From positions 868,001-932,000 of the forward strand of contig CAXXGA010000002.1 of assembly GCA_963678585.2 (NCBI GenBank): 64,000 nt of DNA, in the 5' to 3' direction. The position numbers and the translations under genes are program-made. The notes beneath the pieces were generated by a model, which was given only the letters and a program-made list of their open reading frames with translations, was not told the origin of the DNA and did not search any database. Positions 23,692 through 33,200 of this stretch are shown here, piece after piece (positions within the stretch are counted from its first letter, which is position 1; every line of letters starts with the position of its first letter). Source of the stretch: Breoghania sp963678585. GTDB lineage: Bacteria > Pseudomonadota > Alphaproteobacteria > Rhizobiales > Stappiaceae.

Positions 23692-24753
23692 TTACTGGCC
23701 GAACTGTTCCTGAAGGCGCGAAGCGAGCCGAACGGGCTTTTTCGACGGCGCGGCATGGGCCCACTGGGTCGATGCGTTCAGCGAGAAGAGCGGCTGGTAA
23801 TTCGGCAGATCGCGCTGCAGGCGCACCCGCGAAAAGCGATTGTCGAGGATGAGCCAGTCGTTGTTGTGATAGAGCGCCAGAACCGCATGGTAACGGCGCA
23901 GCGCCTTGTCGCGCAGCACCACGATCCGCATGTCCTGATCGCGGAAGCCGGCTTCGCGCAGGCTCCAGTACTTCAGGATCGCGAAATCTTCGCAGTCACC
24001 CGCCTTGCGCGACAGCGTTTCGGCAGGCGAGGCCCAGTATTCGACGTTCTTCCACACGATCCGGTCGTCGCGATAGGCGATCAGCCGGTTCACCGCACTG
24101 TTGATGTAGGAAATCCGGCGGCCTTCACGCATGGCGCGCGCCTCGGAGACAATCGAGGCCCAGTCGGCGAGACCCTCGTCGTCGCAAATCCCGTCGTTGC
24201 CGATGCAGGTATTGAGATCGGCAAGCGTTGTAGCGGCCTTGCGCTGAACGCGATCCCAGCGGGCGCTGACGGGCGTGAACCCGGCCGTCTTGCCGAGGCT
24301 GCCGAGCAGCGGTCGGTTCGGCGCCTTCGCGGAGATCGCCCCAGAGATAGCAGATCCACTTTCTTCACGCTTGAGGACCGACTTGCCGGGACGCATCGGC
24401 GGAAGGATGTCGGTGGAAAGGCTGGCGGCGCGGGCGGGCGGTTCCAGCACGGCATTCAGCGTCAGGTAGGGCCGCGTGAAATCGAGCCGGGTGCGGTGGC
24501 TCAGCCCGACATTCTGAGCGGAGGTCTCCACGGCGGAAGCAATGGCTGCGACCATCATGAAGCCGTGACCGGAGGTGGACACGGTGTCATGGGTGGACAT
24601 CTCCGGCTGCCAGATGCCGTTTCCGGCAAGCTGGTCCGCCAGGACCGCAGTGCTCTGAGTGCTGAGGGTGAGGAGAACTGCCGCAGCAAACGTCGCTGCG
24701 CGCACACCTTTCCCGTTCGCCGCCAATGAAGGCGTACGTGAAACCCGTTCCAT
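23692..24753 (-). CDS. lapG: LapG-like periplasmic transglutaminase-type cysteine protease (BTLCP family)
   Basis: 353 residues, longer than the usual 200-250 for LapG proteins because of about 110 extra residues ahead of the catalytic domain. A signal peptide ends near V-L-A-D at 37-40. The catalytic triad of the BTLCP/DUF920 family is visible: Cys254 in AGDCEDFA, His289 in RRYHAVLA and Asp304 in LILDNRF. In Pseudomonas and Legionella this family cuts the N-terminal retention module of LapA-type adhesins and releases them from the cell surface, under LapD and cyclic-di-GMP control. Here it is the third gene of the exporter operon, 29 bases after the HlyD gene, and faces the giant adhesin gene, which is its likely substrate. 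No LapD is encoded in the window. Confidence 0.88.
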   Translation of the reverse strand: MERVSRTPSLAANGKGVRAATFAAAVLLTLSTQSTAVLADQLAGNGIWQPEMSTHDTVSTSGHGFMMVAAIASAVETSAQNVGLSHRTRLDFTRPYLTLNAVLEPPARAASLSTDILPPMRPGKSVLKREESGSAISGAISAKAPNRPLLGSLGKTAGFTPVSARWDRVQRKAATTLADLNTCIGNDGICDDEGLADWASIVSEARAMREGRRISYINSAVNRLIAYRDDRIVWKNVEYWASPAETLSRKAGDCEDFAILKYWSLREAGFRDQDMRIVVLRDKALRRYHAVLALYHNNDWLILDNRFSRVRLQRDLPNYQPLFSLNASTQWAHAAPSKKPVRLASRLQEQFGQ

Positions 24754-24782
24754 CTGCCGATCGCCCCGTCATTACCGGGATC

Positions 24783-26099
24783 TCAACGCTCTCGGAGCGC
24801 CTCGTCCCGTGCTTTTTTGATCGGCTTCAAGAGATAATCCAAGACGCTTTTCTCTCCGGTTAATATGTCCACCGAAGCAACCATTCCTGGCATTATTGGT
24901 AAAGGATTGGTGTCTGATCCAAGGTAATTTTTATTTGTTCTGACCATGACACGAAAGAAGCGATTACCTTTTTCATCTTCAGTCGTGTCTGCGCTGATGC
25001 GCTCCAGATGTCCTTCCAGACCGCCATAGATGGAGAAGTCATAGGCGGTGATCTTCACCCGCGCCGTCTGGCCGGGGCTGAGGAAGGCAACGTCCTGCGG
25101 GCGAATGCGCGTCTCGATGAGAAGCGTGTCCTCCAGCGGAACGATTTCCACCACGTCCGTGCCCGGTTGCAGCACCGCGCCGATGGTCGTGATGTTCAGG
25201 CGGTTGATGACGCCCTTGACCGGAGAGACGAGGTCCGTCCGGCGCACGCGGTCGAAAGCCCCGCGGATGGTCTCGTCAATGACGGCAAGCTCGCCGCGTG
25301 CGGTGGCAAGCTCCTGCTGGGCTTCCGCGGTGTAGGTGGTCTCCGCGTTGCTGAGCCTGTCGGCCGCCTCCTGTCTGGCGGCGGCGGTCTTTTCCAGCGA
25401 GGCCTTGGTGATCTCAAGCTCGCCTTGCGTTTCCACGAGCTGTCGCTGAAGGCGCAGGAACTCGATTTCAGGCAGCACCCGGCGCTCGTAGAGTTTCCGA
25501 TTGATCTCCACCTCGCGCTTCATGAGGTCCAGCGTGGAGGCAAGCTTGCGCTCCTTGGCGAGAAGCTCCTGAACCTCCTGCGCGCGCTGCTCCGCCTGAC
25601 TGCGCAGGACGGAGAGTTCGTCCTTCAGGCGTCTCTGCTTGCTCTGGTAGACCTTCATTTCCTCCCCCACGAGGGAGGGGACGGAGGTTCGCAGCGTTTC
25701 GGCAAAAGTGGGCTCGGTGCGTTCCGTTTCCGCTTCCAGACGCGCGATGCGGGCAAGCAGCGCCCACCGCTTCTGACGGATCTCGCCGAGTTGGGAGGCG
25801 AAATCGGTGTCGTCGATGCGCACCAGAACCTGTCCGCGCTCCACGATATCGCCTTCGCGGGCCAGTAACTCCTTGACGATGCCCCGGTCTGGGGCCTGAA
25901 CGACCTGAATCTGGCGCGAGGGAACGACACGCCCGTCGCCGCGGGTAACCTCTTCAAGCTGGGCGAAATAGGCCCAGATCAGCGCGACAAGGAACAACGC
26001 CACGCCGATGCGCACGACATTCGTCGCAAAACGCGGCGGGCGCGTTTGCAGGATGTCGCGAATGTCGTTCGCGTAATTCCAGTCGGCGGTCTTTTTCAC
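24783..26099 (-). CDS. HlyD/LapC-type type I secretion periplasmic adaptor
   Basis: 438 residues. One N-terminal membrane anchor (about 28-45, I-G-V-A-L-F-L-V-A-L-I-W), a biotinyl-lipoyl-like half (V-P-S-R-Q-I-Q-V-V-Q-A-P), a long coiled-coil hairpin rich in Arg, Glu and Leu (about 90-270), the second lipoyl half and the C-terminal HlyD signature with P-G-M-V-A-S-V. It bridges the inner-membrane ABC exporter and the outer-membrane TolC channel. The GTG start overlaps the stop of the ABC gene by 4 bases (GTGA), so the two are translationally coupled. Confidence 0.93.
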   Translation of the reverse strand: MKKTADWNYANDIRDILQTRPPRFATNVVRIGVALFLVALIWAYFAQLEEVTRGDGRVVPSRQIQVVQAPDRGIVKELLAREGDIVERGQVLVRIDDTDFASQLGEIRQKRWALLARIARLEAETERTEPTFAETLRTSVPSLVGEEMKVYQSKQRRLKDELSVLRSQAEQRAQEVQELLAKERKLASTLDLMKREVEINRKLYERRVLPEIEFLRLQRQLVETQGELEITKASLEKTAAARQEAADRLSNAETTYTAEAQQELATARGELAVIDETIRGAFDRVRRTDLVSPVKGVINRLNITTIGAVLQPGTDVVEIVPLEDTLLIETRIRPQDVAFLSPGQTARVKITAYDFSIYGGLEGHLERISADTTEDEKGNRFFRVMVRTNKNYLGSDTNPLPIMPGMVASVDILTGEKSVLDYLLKPIKKARDEALRER

Positions 26100-28279
26100 G
26101 AGGCCCGCGCCTTCTTGTTCGCCGCCATCCGGGAGGCCCCCATATCGCGAAGCTGGCGCAGGACCGTCTCGCGCGGGCCATCGAGTGCGAGATGCCCGTT
26201 GTCGATCGTCAGGATGCGGTCGGTCAGTTCCACAAGGCTCATGCGGTGCGTGGAGATGAAGACGGTCGTGCCCGGGCTGCTATAGGCCTTCAGACGCTCG
26301 ATCAGCCGCCGTTCGGAGGTGAGGTCGAGATTGCTGGACGGCTCGTCGAGGAACAGGATCTTCGGCTTGCGCAACAGCATGCGCGCAAGGGCGACGGATT
26401 GGCGCTGCCCGCCGGAAAGCATCCGCCCGCCTTCGCCCACCGGCAGATCGTAGCCCAACGGATGCCGCGCAATGAAATCGTCGACGCCCGCAATGCGCGC
26501 GGCTTCCAGAATGGCCTCGTCTTCGGCGTAAGGATCGCCCGCGCTGATATTCTCGCGCACGGTGCCGTCAAACAGCACGTTGTCCTGCGAGACGAAACCG
26601 ACGCCGGAGCGCAGATCCGCGGGATCGAACTGACGGGTGTCGGTGTTGTCGATCAGGATGGCGCCGTTGGAGGGGTAATAGAGCCCGGACATCAGGCGGC
26701 CGACGGTGGTCTTGCCCGCTCCCACGCGCCCGATGAGCGCGATGGTCTCGCCCTCCTGCACCTTGAACGACACCTTCTTCAGGGAGTCGTCCGATGCGCC
26801 GGGATAGCGGAAGCTCACGTCCTTGAACTCCACCTTGCCGGTGGCAACCTGCCGGTTGATATAGGTGCGCCCGACCTTGCGCTCGGTCTCCGTGGACATG
26901 ACGGTGTCGAGCGTCTTGTAGGCCTGCATGGTCTGGCGAAGCCGCGTCAGCGTTCCCGCAACGGAGGCCAGCGGCGCAAGCACGCGCCCGGACAGCATCA
27001 TCGCGGCGATCAGCCCGCCCATGGAAATCGCGTTGTCGGTGATGAGATAGACGCCCCACACGACGATGACGATGGAGACGAGCGCCTGGACGAAACCCGT
27101 GCCGGATTGCGCCAGGATCGCCCAGAAACGACCGCTCAGGATCGCGGCTCCCGATGCCGCAACCGAACGCTCCCAGCGCCGCTGCATGTTGCCTTCCGCG
27201 TTCAGCGCGCGGATCGTGTCGAGATTGGCGATGCTCTCCACCAGAATGGAATGGCGCACCGCGCTTTCCCGGTGCGAACGCTCCACCGCCCCGGTGAGCG
27301 GGGCCTGTACCAACAGGCTGATGGAAATGACGATCGGCACGGCGATGAGCGGCACGAAGCCGATGGGGCCGACGATCAGGAACAGCACCATCACGAAGAT
27401 GCCGATAAACATCAGGTCGATCAGGGAAACGAGCGAGGAGGAGGTGATAAACTCCCGCACCGTCTCGAATTCCTTGATGTGGTTGGCGAACTGTCCCGAA
27501 GAGGCCGGGCGCTTTTCAAGATCGATGGCCAGCGCATGCGAAAAGATGCGGCTTGCCAGCGCCATGTCGGCCTGTTTGCCGGTGACGTTGATGATCTGCC
27601 CGCGCGCGGTCTTCAGGATACCGTCGAAGACCAGCGAGAGAATGACGCCGATGGCCAGCGCCCACAGAGTCGGGATCGCGAAGTTCGGCACCACGCGGTC
27701 ATAGACGTTCATGGTGAAGAGCGGCGAGGCGAGCGCCAGCATGTTGATCAGGAAGGCGGCGAGCGCCACGTTCAGGTAATCGCGCCAGAACAGCTTGATC
27801 GTGCCCCAGAACCAGTGCTCCTCGCTGCCCAGCGATCTGCCGGAGCGGCCGGACATGTCTGTCTGTGGCTTGAAGAAAACGGCATAGCCGCCGTATTTCT
27901 GCGAAAAGGCGTGGATCGGCTCGCGCAGCACCTCGTCGGTGTTCGCGGCATAGACGTAATCGACCGTGCCCGCATGCTCGTCGATCGCCTTGATGACGAT
28001 GATCGAGGAATCCTTGAACAGCGCCAGTGCAGGCAGCGCCACCGGCGGGATGGCCGAAACGTCTCTTTGAACGGGAAGGGCGGACAATCCGCAGTTCAGG
28101 GCAGCCCGCCCGATCATGTTGATCGGCAGGCGCTCTCCGACGAGCGGCAGGCCCGTCAGAACGACCGAATTCGTAACGTGATATCCGAATGCCCGGGAAA
28201 TGTACTTGATGGCCTCCACCAGGAGGTCCTGACCTTTTCCCGCAGGGTCATTGTTCGAGGAGGGCCGCGAACTGGACAT
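26096..28279 (-). CDS. Type I secretion ABC exporter with inactive C39-like domain (LapB-type)
   Basis: 727 residues. Residues about 15-140 form a C39 peptidase-like domain without the catalytic Cys motif, as in RTX exporters, where it holds substrate rather than cutting it. Six membrane helices follow (about 170-430), then the nucleotide-binding domain: Walker A GRVGAGKTT at 517-525, signature LSGGQ at 621-625 and Walker B ILFLDEP at 641-647. It powers one-step export through the HlyD adaptor and TolC. First gene of the operon leading to the HlyD and LapG-like genes; an AAGGGG ribosome site stands 5-6 bases before the ATG. The adhesin is the obvious substrate. Confidence 0.93.
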   Translation of the reverse strand: MSSSRPSSNNDPAGKGQDLLVEAIKYISRAFGYHVTNSVVLTGLPLVGERLPINMIGRAALNCGLSALPVQRDVSAIPPVALPALALFKDSSIIVIKAIDEHAGTVDYVYAANTDEVLREPIHAFSQKYGGYAVFFKPQTDMSGRSGRSLGSEEHWFWGTIKLFWRDYLNVALAAFLINMLALASPLFTMNVYDRVVPNFAIPTLWALAIGVILSLVFDGILKTARGQIINVTGKQADMALASRIFSHALAIDLEKRPASSGQFANHIKEFETVREFITSSSLVSLIDLMFIGIFVMVLFLIVGPIGFVPLIAVPIVISISLLVQAPLTGAVERSHRESAVRHSILVESIANLDTIRALNAEGNMQRRWERSVAASGAAILSGRFWAILAQSGTGFVQALVSIVIVVWGVYLITDNAISMGGLIAAMMLSGRVLAPLASVAGTLTRLRQTMQAYKTLDTVMSTETERKVGRTYINRQVATGKVEFKDVSFRYPGASDDSLKKVSFKVQEGETIALIGRVGAGKTTVGRLMSGLYYPSNGAILIDNTDTRQFDPADLRSGVGFVSQDNVLFDGTVRENISAGDPYAEDEAILEAARIAGVDDFIARHPLGYDLPVGEGGRMLSGGQRQSVALARMLLRKPKILFLDEPSSNLDLTSERRLIERLKAYSSPGTTVFISTHRMSLVELTDRILTIDNGHLALDGPRETVLRQLRDMGASRMAANKKARAS

Positions 28280-28696
28280 GGTGCCCCTTAAACTCTCACA
28301 TACTCATTACGCCACCAGAAGCGATGGATCCCGCAGAGGGCGGGCTTTATCGCTCAAAATAAAATAAGCACATTTGAGTACAATTTTCATCAATAATTGA
28401 CAAAAAAGGTTAGTCGAGGCGAGGTTTTATTCGATTGAAATAGTAATTGTCTCTTTTCGATACCCTGTGTCCCGAAATGAACACTTGGATGTATCGAAAT
28501 GAATAGAAAAAGTCGGAGTCAAAAGCTGTGCCAGCCTAAGCAGGCTTGAGAGCTGCGCGACAGGCCCGCCGCGAGACGAACGGGGGGCGTGGGCGCACAA
28601 AAAAACCGGCCCGGTTTGTGCCAACCGGGCCGGTTTTTGATGTCTGTCCTTATGCGAGCGCCCCGGCGGTTCGCCGGCCGGGGCCTCGGCAGGCAA
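28280..28696. promoter_or_regulatory. AT-rich promoter region of the exporter operon
   Basis: No gene seen in 417 bases. Bases 28340-28530 are far richer in AT than the rest of the window. They hold a perfect 9-bp inverted repeat, TTTCGATAC (28455-28463) and GTATCGAAA (28491-28499), 27 bases apart, and a direct repeat CGAAATGAA at 28473-28481 and 28495-28503. A TTGTCA on the minus strand near 28400 could be a -35 element, but no good -10 lies at the right distance. The part near 28600-28640 is a terminator. Confidence 0.45.
28599..28638. terminator. Bidirectional Rho-independent terminator downstream of the TolC-like gene
   Basis: Stem ACCGGCCCGG (28605-28614) pairs with CCGGGCCGGT (28625-28634) around a 10-base loop. 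It is flanked by A7 on the left and T5 on the right, so it works on either strand. On the minus strand it ends the tolC-type transcript and separates it from the exporter operon. Confidence 0.92.
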
Positions 28697-30211
28697 TCAG
28701 AACTTGCGCAGCGGCTCCAGCTTGAAGCTCGTGCCGGTCGGGAAGATCGAGACATGGTCCCGCTGCCCGTTGGTCGCCTCGGCGGCGGGTGTCACGTCCA
28801 GATAGGCGAGAAGGTCGCCGGTCGTGCCGCGCAGCTGATAGGTCGCAAAGGCGTAGATGGCGCGCGCGGAGATCAGGTCGATCTTGCTGTTGAAGAGCGC
28901 GTTTTCCGCGTTCAGCACGTCGAGCAGGGTGCGCTGGCCAATGTCGTATTCCTGACGATAGCCGTCCACGACCTTGCGGTTCGCGGCAACCTGCTGGGTG
29001 ATGGCGCGGATCTTGGCGTTTCCGGTCTGCACCGCGGCCCAGGAACGCTCGATGGCTTCCTTGATCTCGCGACGAACGCTGTCGACGCGGACCTGGCTCT
29101 CGGTCAGGCGCTCGGCATATTCCATGCGCCGCGCCATGTCCTTGCCGCCGTTGAACAGGTTCCACGAGAAGACCAGCTTGCCCGCATACTCGTTGTTGCG
29201 GCCCTCGACGCCGTCGAGATCGTCACCGAAGCTCGCGGTGCCCTGCAGGCTCACGCGCGGCATGAAGGGGCTCTTGGTCGTCTCGTATTCGTAGCGAACC
29301 GCATCCACGTCGGCGAGGGCGGCCTGAATTTCGGGATGCTGGATGGCGGCGATGTCGACGAGACGGTCAACCGGACCGGCCGGCACGATGGCGGGCTTGG
29401 CCGGCGCAAGCTTGCCGGGCTTCTCGCCCACGATCTTCTCGAACTTCGCAATCGTTTGCAGAAGTGACTGGCGGATATCGGCGACGATGATCTCCGTGGC
29501 GGCGACACGCTCCTGCGCCTGGCTGAGATCCGCTGCGCCGGTCTCCCCGCCGTCGAAACGCTGACGCACATCGGAGAGGATCTCGCGGTGCTTGTTCACG
29601 TTGAGGCGGGCCTGCGTGAGGATCGCCGCGTGGCGGATCACGTCGATATAGGCTTCCGTCGCATTGAGGGCGATCGCTTCTGACCGCTCCATGACACGAA
29701 GGGCGGCGCCGTCCACGCGGGCGGCCTGCCGGTAGATCTCGTTGACGGACCCGAACCCGTCAAACAGCAACTGCTCGACCGCGACGCTCACCTGCTTGCG
29801 GGTGCGCCACGTGTCGTTGTTGTTCCGCGTAAACGAATTCGGACGGTCCAGGCGCTGACCGCCTATGTTGCCGGATACGCTAAGAGACGGAAGGAACGCG
29901 CCTTGCGCACGTCGCAACTCGAAGTCGCGCGCGCGGCGATTGGCCGTCGATTCCAGAATATTCGGATTTGTCGTCACCGCGTGCTGCACGGCTTCTTGCA
30001 GGTCCATCGCAGCGACGGACGTCGAAAGCAGCGCAAGCGCACACACGGATGTAAAAATACGGAGTCCCACAGCACGCCCCCAACGCGTAATCCGCAACAA
30101 TCTACGTACTTCATTACCTCGCATACGTAGGCGCCCCAATGCACGCCCAAATTTCAAGTTTTCTTTAAATATGGTGAATAGTTGCCGTCGAGACACAATT
30201 CTCAGTTTCAA
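28697..30211 (-). CDS. TolC/LapE-type outer membrane channel of type I secretion
   Basis: Two outer-membrane efflux protein repeats of long helices (for example from M-D-L-Q-E-A-V and I-Q-A-A-L-A-D-V), total about 440 mature residues, as in the TolC family. It would form the outer-membrane exit of the type I system whose ABC and HlyD parts follow about 400 bases downstream. The longest frame starts with TTG at 30211 and has 28 residues before an ATG at 30124; neither start has a strong ribosome site. The signal peptide (I-F-T-S-V-C-A-L-A-L-L-S-T-S-V-A-A) fits the ATG at 30124 better. It follows tamB by 86 bases on the same strand but has its own terminator. Confidence 0.92.
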   Translation of the reverse strand: MKLRIVSRRQLFTIFKENLKFGRALGRLRMRGNEVRRLLRITRWGRAVGLRIFTSVCALALLSTSVAAMDLQEAVQHAVTTNPNILESTANRRARDFELRRAQGAFLPSLSVSGNIGGQRLDRPNSFTRNNNDTWRTRKQVSVAVEQLLFDGFGSVNEIYRQAARVDGAALRVMERSEAIALNATEAYIDVIRHAAILTQARLNVNKHREILSDVRQRFDGGETGAADLSQAQERVAATEIIVADIRQSLLQTIAKFEKIVGEKPGKLAPAKPAIVPAGPVDRLVDIAAIQHPEIQAALADVDAVRYEYETTKSPFMPRVSLQGTASFGDDLDGVEGRNNEYAGKLVFSWNLFNGGKDMARRMEYAERLTESQVRVDSVRREIKEAIERSWAAVQTGNAKIRAITQQVAANRKVVDGYRQEYDIGQRTLLDVLNAENALFNSKIDLISARAIYAFATYQLRGTTGDLLAYLDVTPAAEATNGQRDHVSIFPTGTSFKLEPLRKF

Positions 30212-30297
30212 ATCATACTAATTCGGCGGCCTGACGGCTCGCGTCTGGGGTGGTAACGGGAGAGGGGATCTGCGGGAGAAGAGGTGGCAGGGCGCCC

Positions 30298-33200
30298 CTA
30301 ATACTCGCGCTCAAAGTAAATGCCGGCCTTTGACTCACCGTCTTCCCCGACTTCACCTCTGGCGCGCAGGGTTTTGTTTATATCGAGATCGATGGTTACC
30401 CGGCTGGAAGAGGCTGCGGTACCCTGTTGAACGCCCAGACGCAGCTTGTTGCCCAGATTCTTACCGATATTGACTGCGGCGTTGTTATCTTCGTCCGCGG
30501 TCAGGTTGATGCTGTCGACGCCGAGCGACTGGCGCAGCCGGTCCAGCGGATCCTTGCCGCCCAATGTCGCAACCGCGCTGGCAAGCTGGGCAATCTGGGC
30601 GGGCGAGAGGTTCGAAAGACTCTGGCCGAAGAGAAGCTGCGCCATCACCTCGTCCTGCGGCAGCTCCGGATTGGAGGTGAAGACGATGTTCGGGTCGGAG
30701 GCGTTGCCTTGCACCTTCACCACCACTTCCGCATCCGATGTGGTGGTCGTGGCGGCGAAATCGAGCAGCGGATCGAAGCTGCCGAGGAAGGTGATCTCGC
30801 CATTGGTGAAGGTGAGCTGGCGCGACAGCACCACGAGCGTGCCACGCCGCAGGGTAAAGCCGCCGCTGGTGACAGGATTGCTGCTCGTGCCCTTGATCCG
30901 GATGGTTCCGGCAAGTTCCGCCTGAAGGCCGCGCCCGCGCACGAACATTTGCCCCGGCGCGCTGACCGTCAGGTCGAGCCGGATATCCCCGCCGCCCGTG
31001 TCGCCGCCTTCGGCCTTGTCGAGCGCCGCGCTCTGCTGGCGGATATCGGCGGGCGCATTGATATGCTTGACGGCGAGCGGCGAGAGCTTGCCCGCAATCG
31101 TTTCCGGGATCGTGATATCGGTGCGTTTCAGCGTGACCGTGCCACGAAGGGCGGGGGAGCCCGCAAGCGGCCCGGTCAGGTTCATGTCGGCATCGAGGTT
31201 CGCCTTGACGATGACCCCGTCCTGATAGGTCGCATCGTCGACCTTGAGCGCGAAGTCCGCGGGCAGACCTTCGCCGAGCCCGAGCGTGCCCTGTCCGGAA
31301 ATCCTGCCGCCGCCCAGATCGCCGCTGAGCGAGGTGAGCCGCAGCTCTTTGGGCGTGAACTGCGCATTGACGGCGAGCGACTTGACGGTGACGCCGGTGT
31401 CGAGCCCGATGGCGGTGATGCCGGAGCCGGAAATCGTGCCGCCGTAATCGGGGGCGGCCACCGTGCCGCCGATGCGCATGTCGAGCGCTGCGGAGCCTTC
31501 CAGCCGCACCCCGGCCTCTACGAGACGGCGCTGGAGAATGGCAAGCGGCAACGTGCCGTTGACGCTCATGTCGAGCGCGATGGGCTGGGCGGCGAGATTG
31601 GCCGAGCCCTTGGCGGTGATTGCGCCGTTGCCGATGGTCGTCACGGTCGTATGCGTGACGCGATTGTCCTGAAGCTGGCCGTCGCTCTTTATCTGAATGG
31701 CGGGAAGGCCGAGGGAGGCGATGGGAGCCGCGCCAGCATCCGACCAGGCGAGCGACCATGTTGCTTGCGGATTGGCCGCCTTGCCGCCCGCATGCGCCGT
31801 GCCGGACAGCGCGCCGCGAAGCCCGACCTCGGGCGCAAACGCATTCGCAAGGCTGAGCGGTACCGCGTTGAGCCTGACGTCGACGTCGAGATCCTCGCCC
31901 GCGCTTCCCGAAATTTCCGCCGAGCCGCTCCCGAGCACCAGCGCGATATCGTAAAGCTGCGCGGTGCCGTTCTCGATCAGGATCTTCGCCTGCCGCGAAA
32001 GCCGTGTCTCAAGCCCCTTGTAGCTGCCGCCTGCATTGGCGAGCGTGATTGAAAAGCCGTCGCCTTCCGGCTCCAGCTTGCCGTCGAGCGCAAGAGTCCC
32101 GTCGGAAAGCTCCGCCTTGGCAGAGAAATCGGTCACGCTGCCGTCGTGATCGGCACGGCCGGAAACGTTGGTAACGACGATATCGCCCTGTCGGATATCG
32201 CGTGCGGCAAGCGTGCCCTGAATGCGCGGGGTGGCCAGAGGATCGGTGACGGTGGCGTCGAGATCGGCCGCTGCGATGGAGATGCCCGCGCTTTCAAGTT
32301 TCTCCGCGCGCACCTTCACGCTGGCGACGTCGCTGCCGCCTGCGGGCGCAATGTCGATGCGGGCCGTCAACGCACCGGAAAGCTCCTGAAGAAGGAGCGG
32401 GGCGATTTCCGCCAGATCCGGCGAGGTGAGATCGATGGAGCCGCTGGGGCGTCCCGATGCCGTAAGCGTCAGATTGCCGTCGAGCCGCGTGCTCGCTGCC
32501 TTGACCGCGATGTCTTCCAGCTTGCGCGAGCCGTCGGCGAGGCTTTCAAGCCGGGCGCTTGCCGAAAGCGGCTGACCGCGGAAGCGCGCGTTGAGAGCGA
32601 CGGAGCCGGAGGGCTTGCCGTCCGCCGCACTTCCCTTGGCCGTGGCGACAAGCCCTTCCACCGCCTCGCCCTGCATCATCAGGCGCTTGCTGGAAAGCCT
32701 CGCATCCACCTGCGGATCGGTGAGCGGGCCGGAAATCTCCGCGGCAAAGGCCAGTCCGCCTGAAATACGCGCGTCGAGTGGATTGAGATCGTCGAGCGTG
32801 GCGTTGGTAGTGAGGGAGACGTCTTCCGGGGCGATCCTGCCCGCGACGTCGGCCTTCACGCCCGCGCCGGAAAGGGCGGTGTCGGAAAGCGTGATGACGC
32901 CGTCACCATCGCGCTCCACGGTGGCGGCGAGGGTCGTGGTGCCGCCCAGAAGCGCCTTCAGGCGCGGGTCGCCCGCATCGAGGTTCTTTGCATCGGCGTT
33001 CAGCGTCGCGATGCCGGATTGTGCCGTCGGGTTGCCTTGCGCGGTAAAGTGTGCGGCGAGCGTGCCGCCAAGCGCGCGCCCGGCGAGATCGGACAGGACG
33101 GACAGATCGTCCATGGTGAGGTCGCCGGCAAGCTTTGCCTTTTCCGCCTCGTAGACGCCTGCAAGCGTGGCGCGTCCGGCGGCGGTGGTCAGGTCGAAAT

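Noticed and set aside
26192..28291. Plus-strand frame of about 700 codons opposite the ABC exporter gene
   Set aside because: The minus strand encodes an exporter with complete Walker motifs; the plus frame is low-complexity and His/Arg/Gln-rich without a domain.
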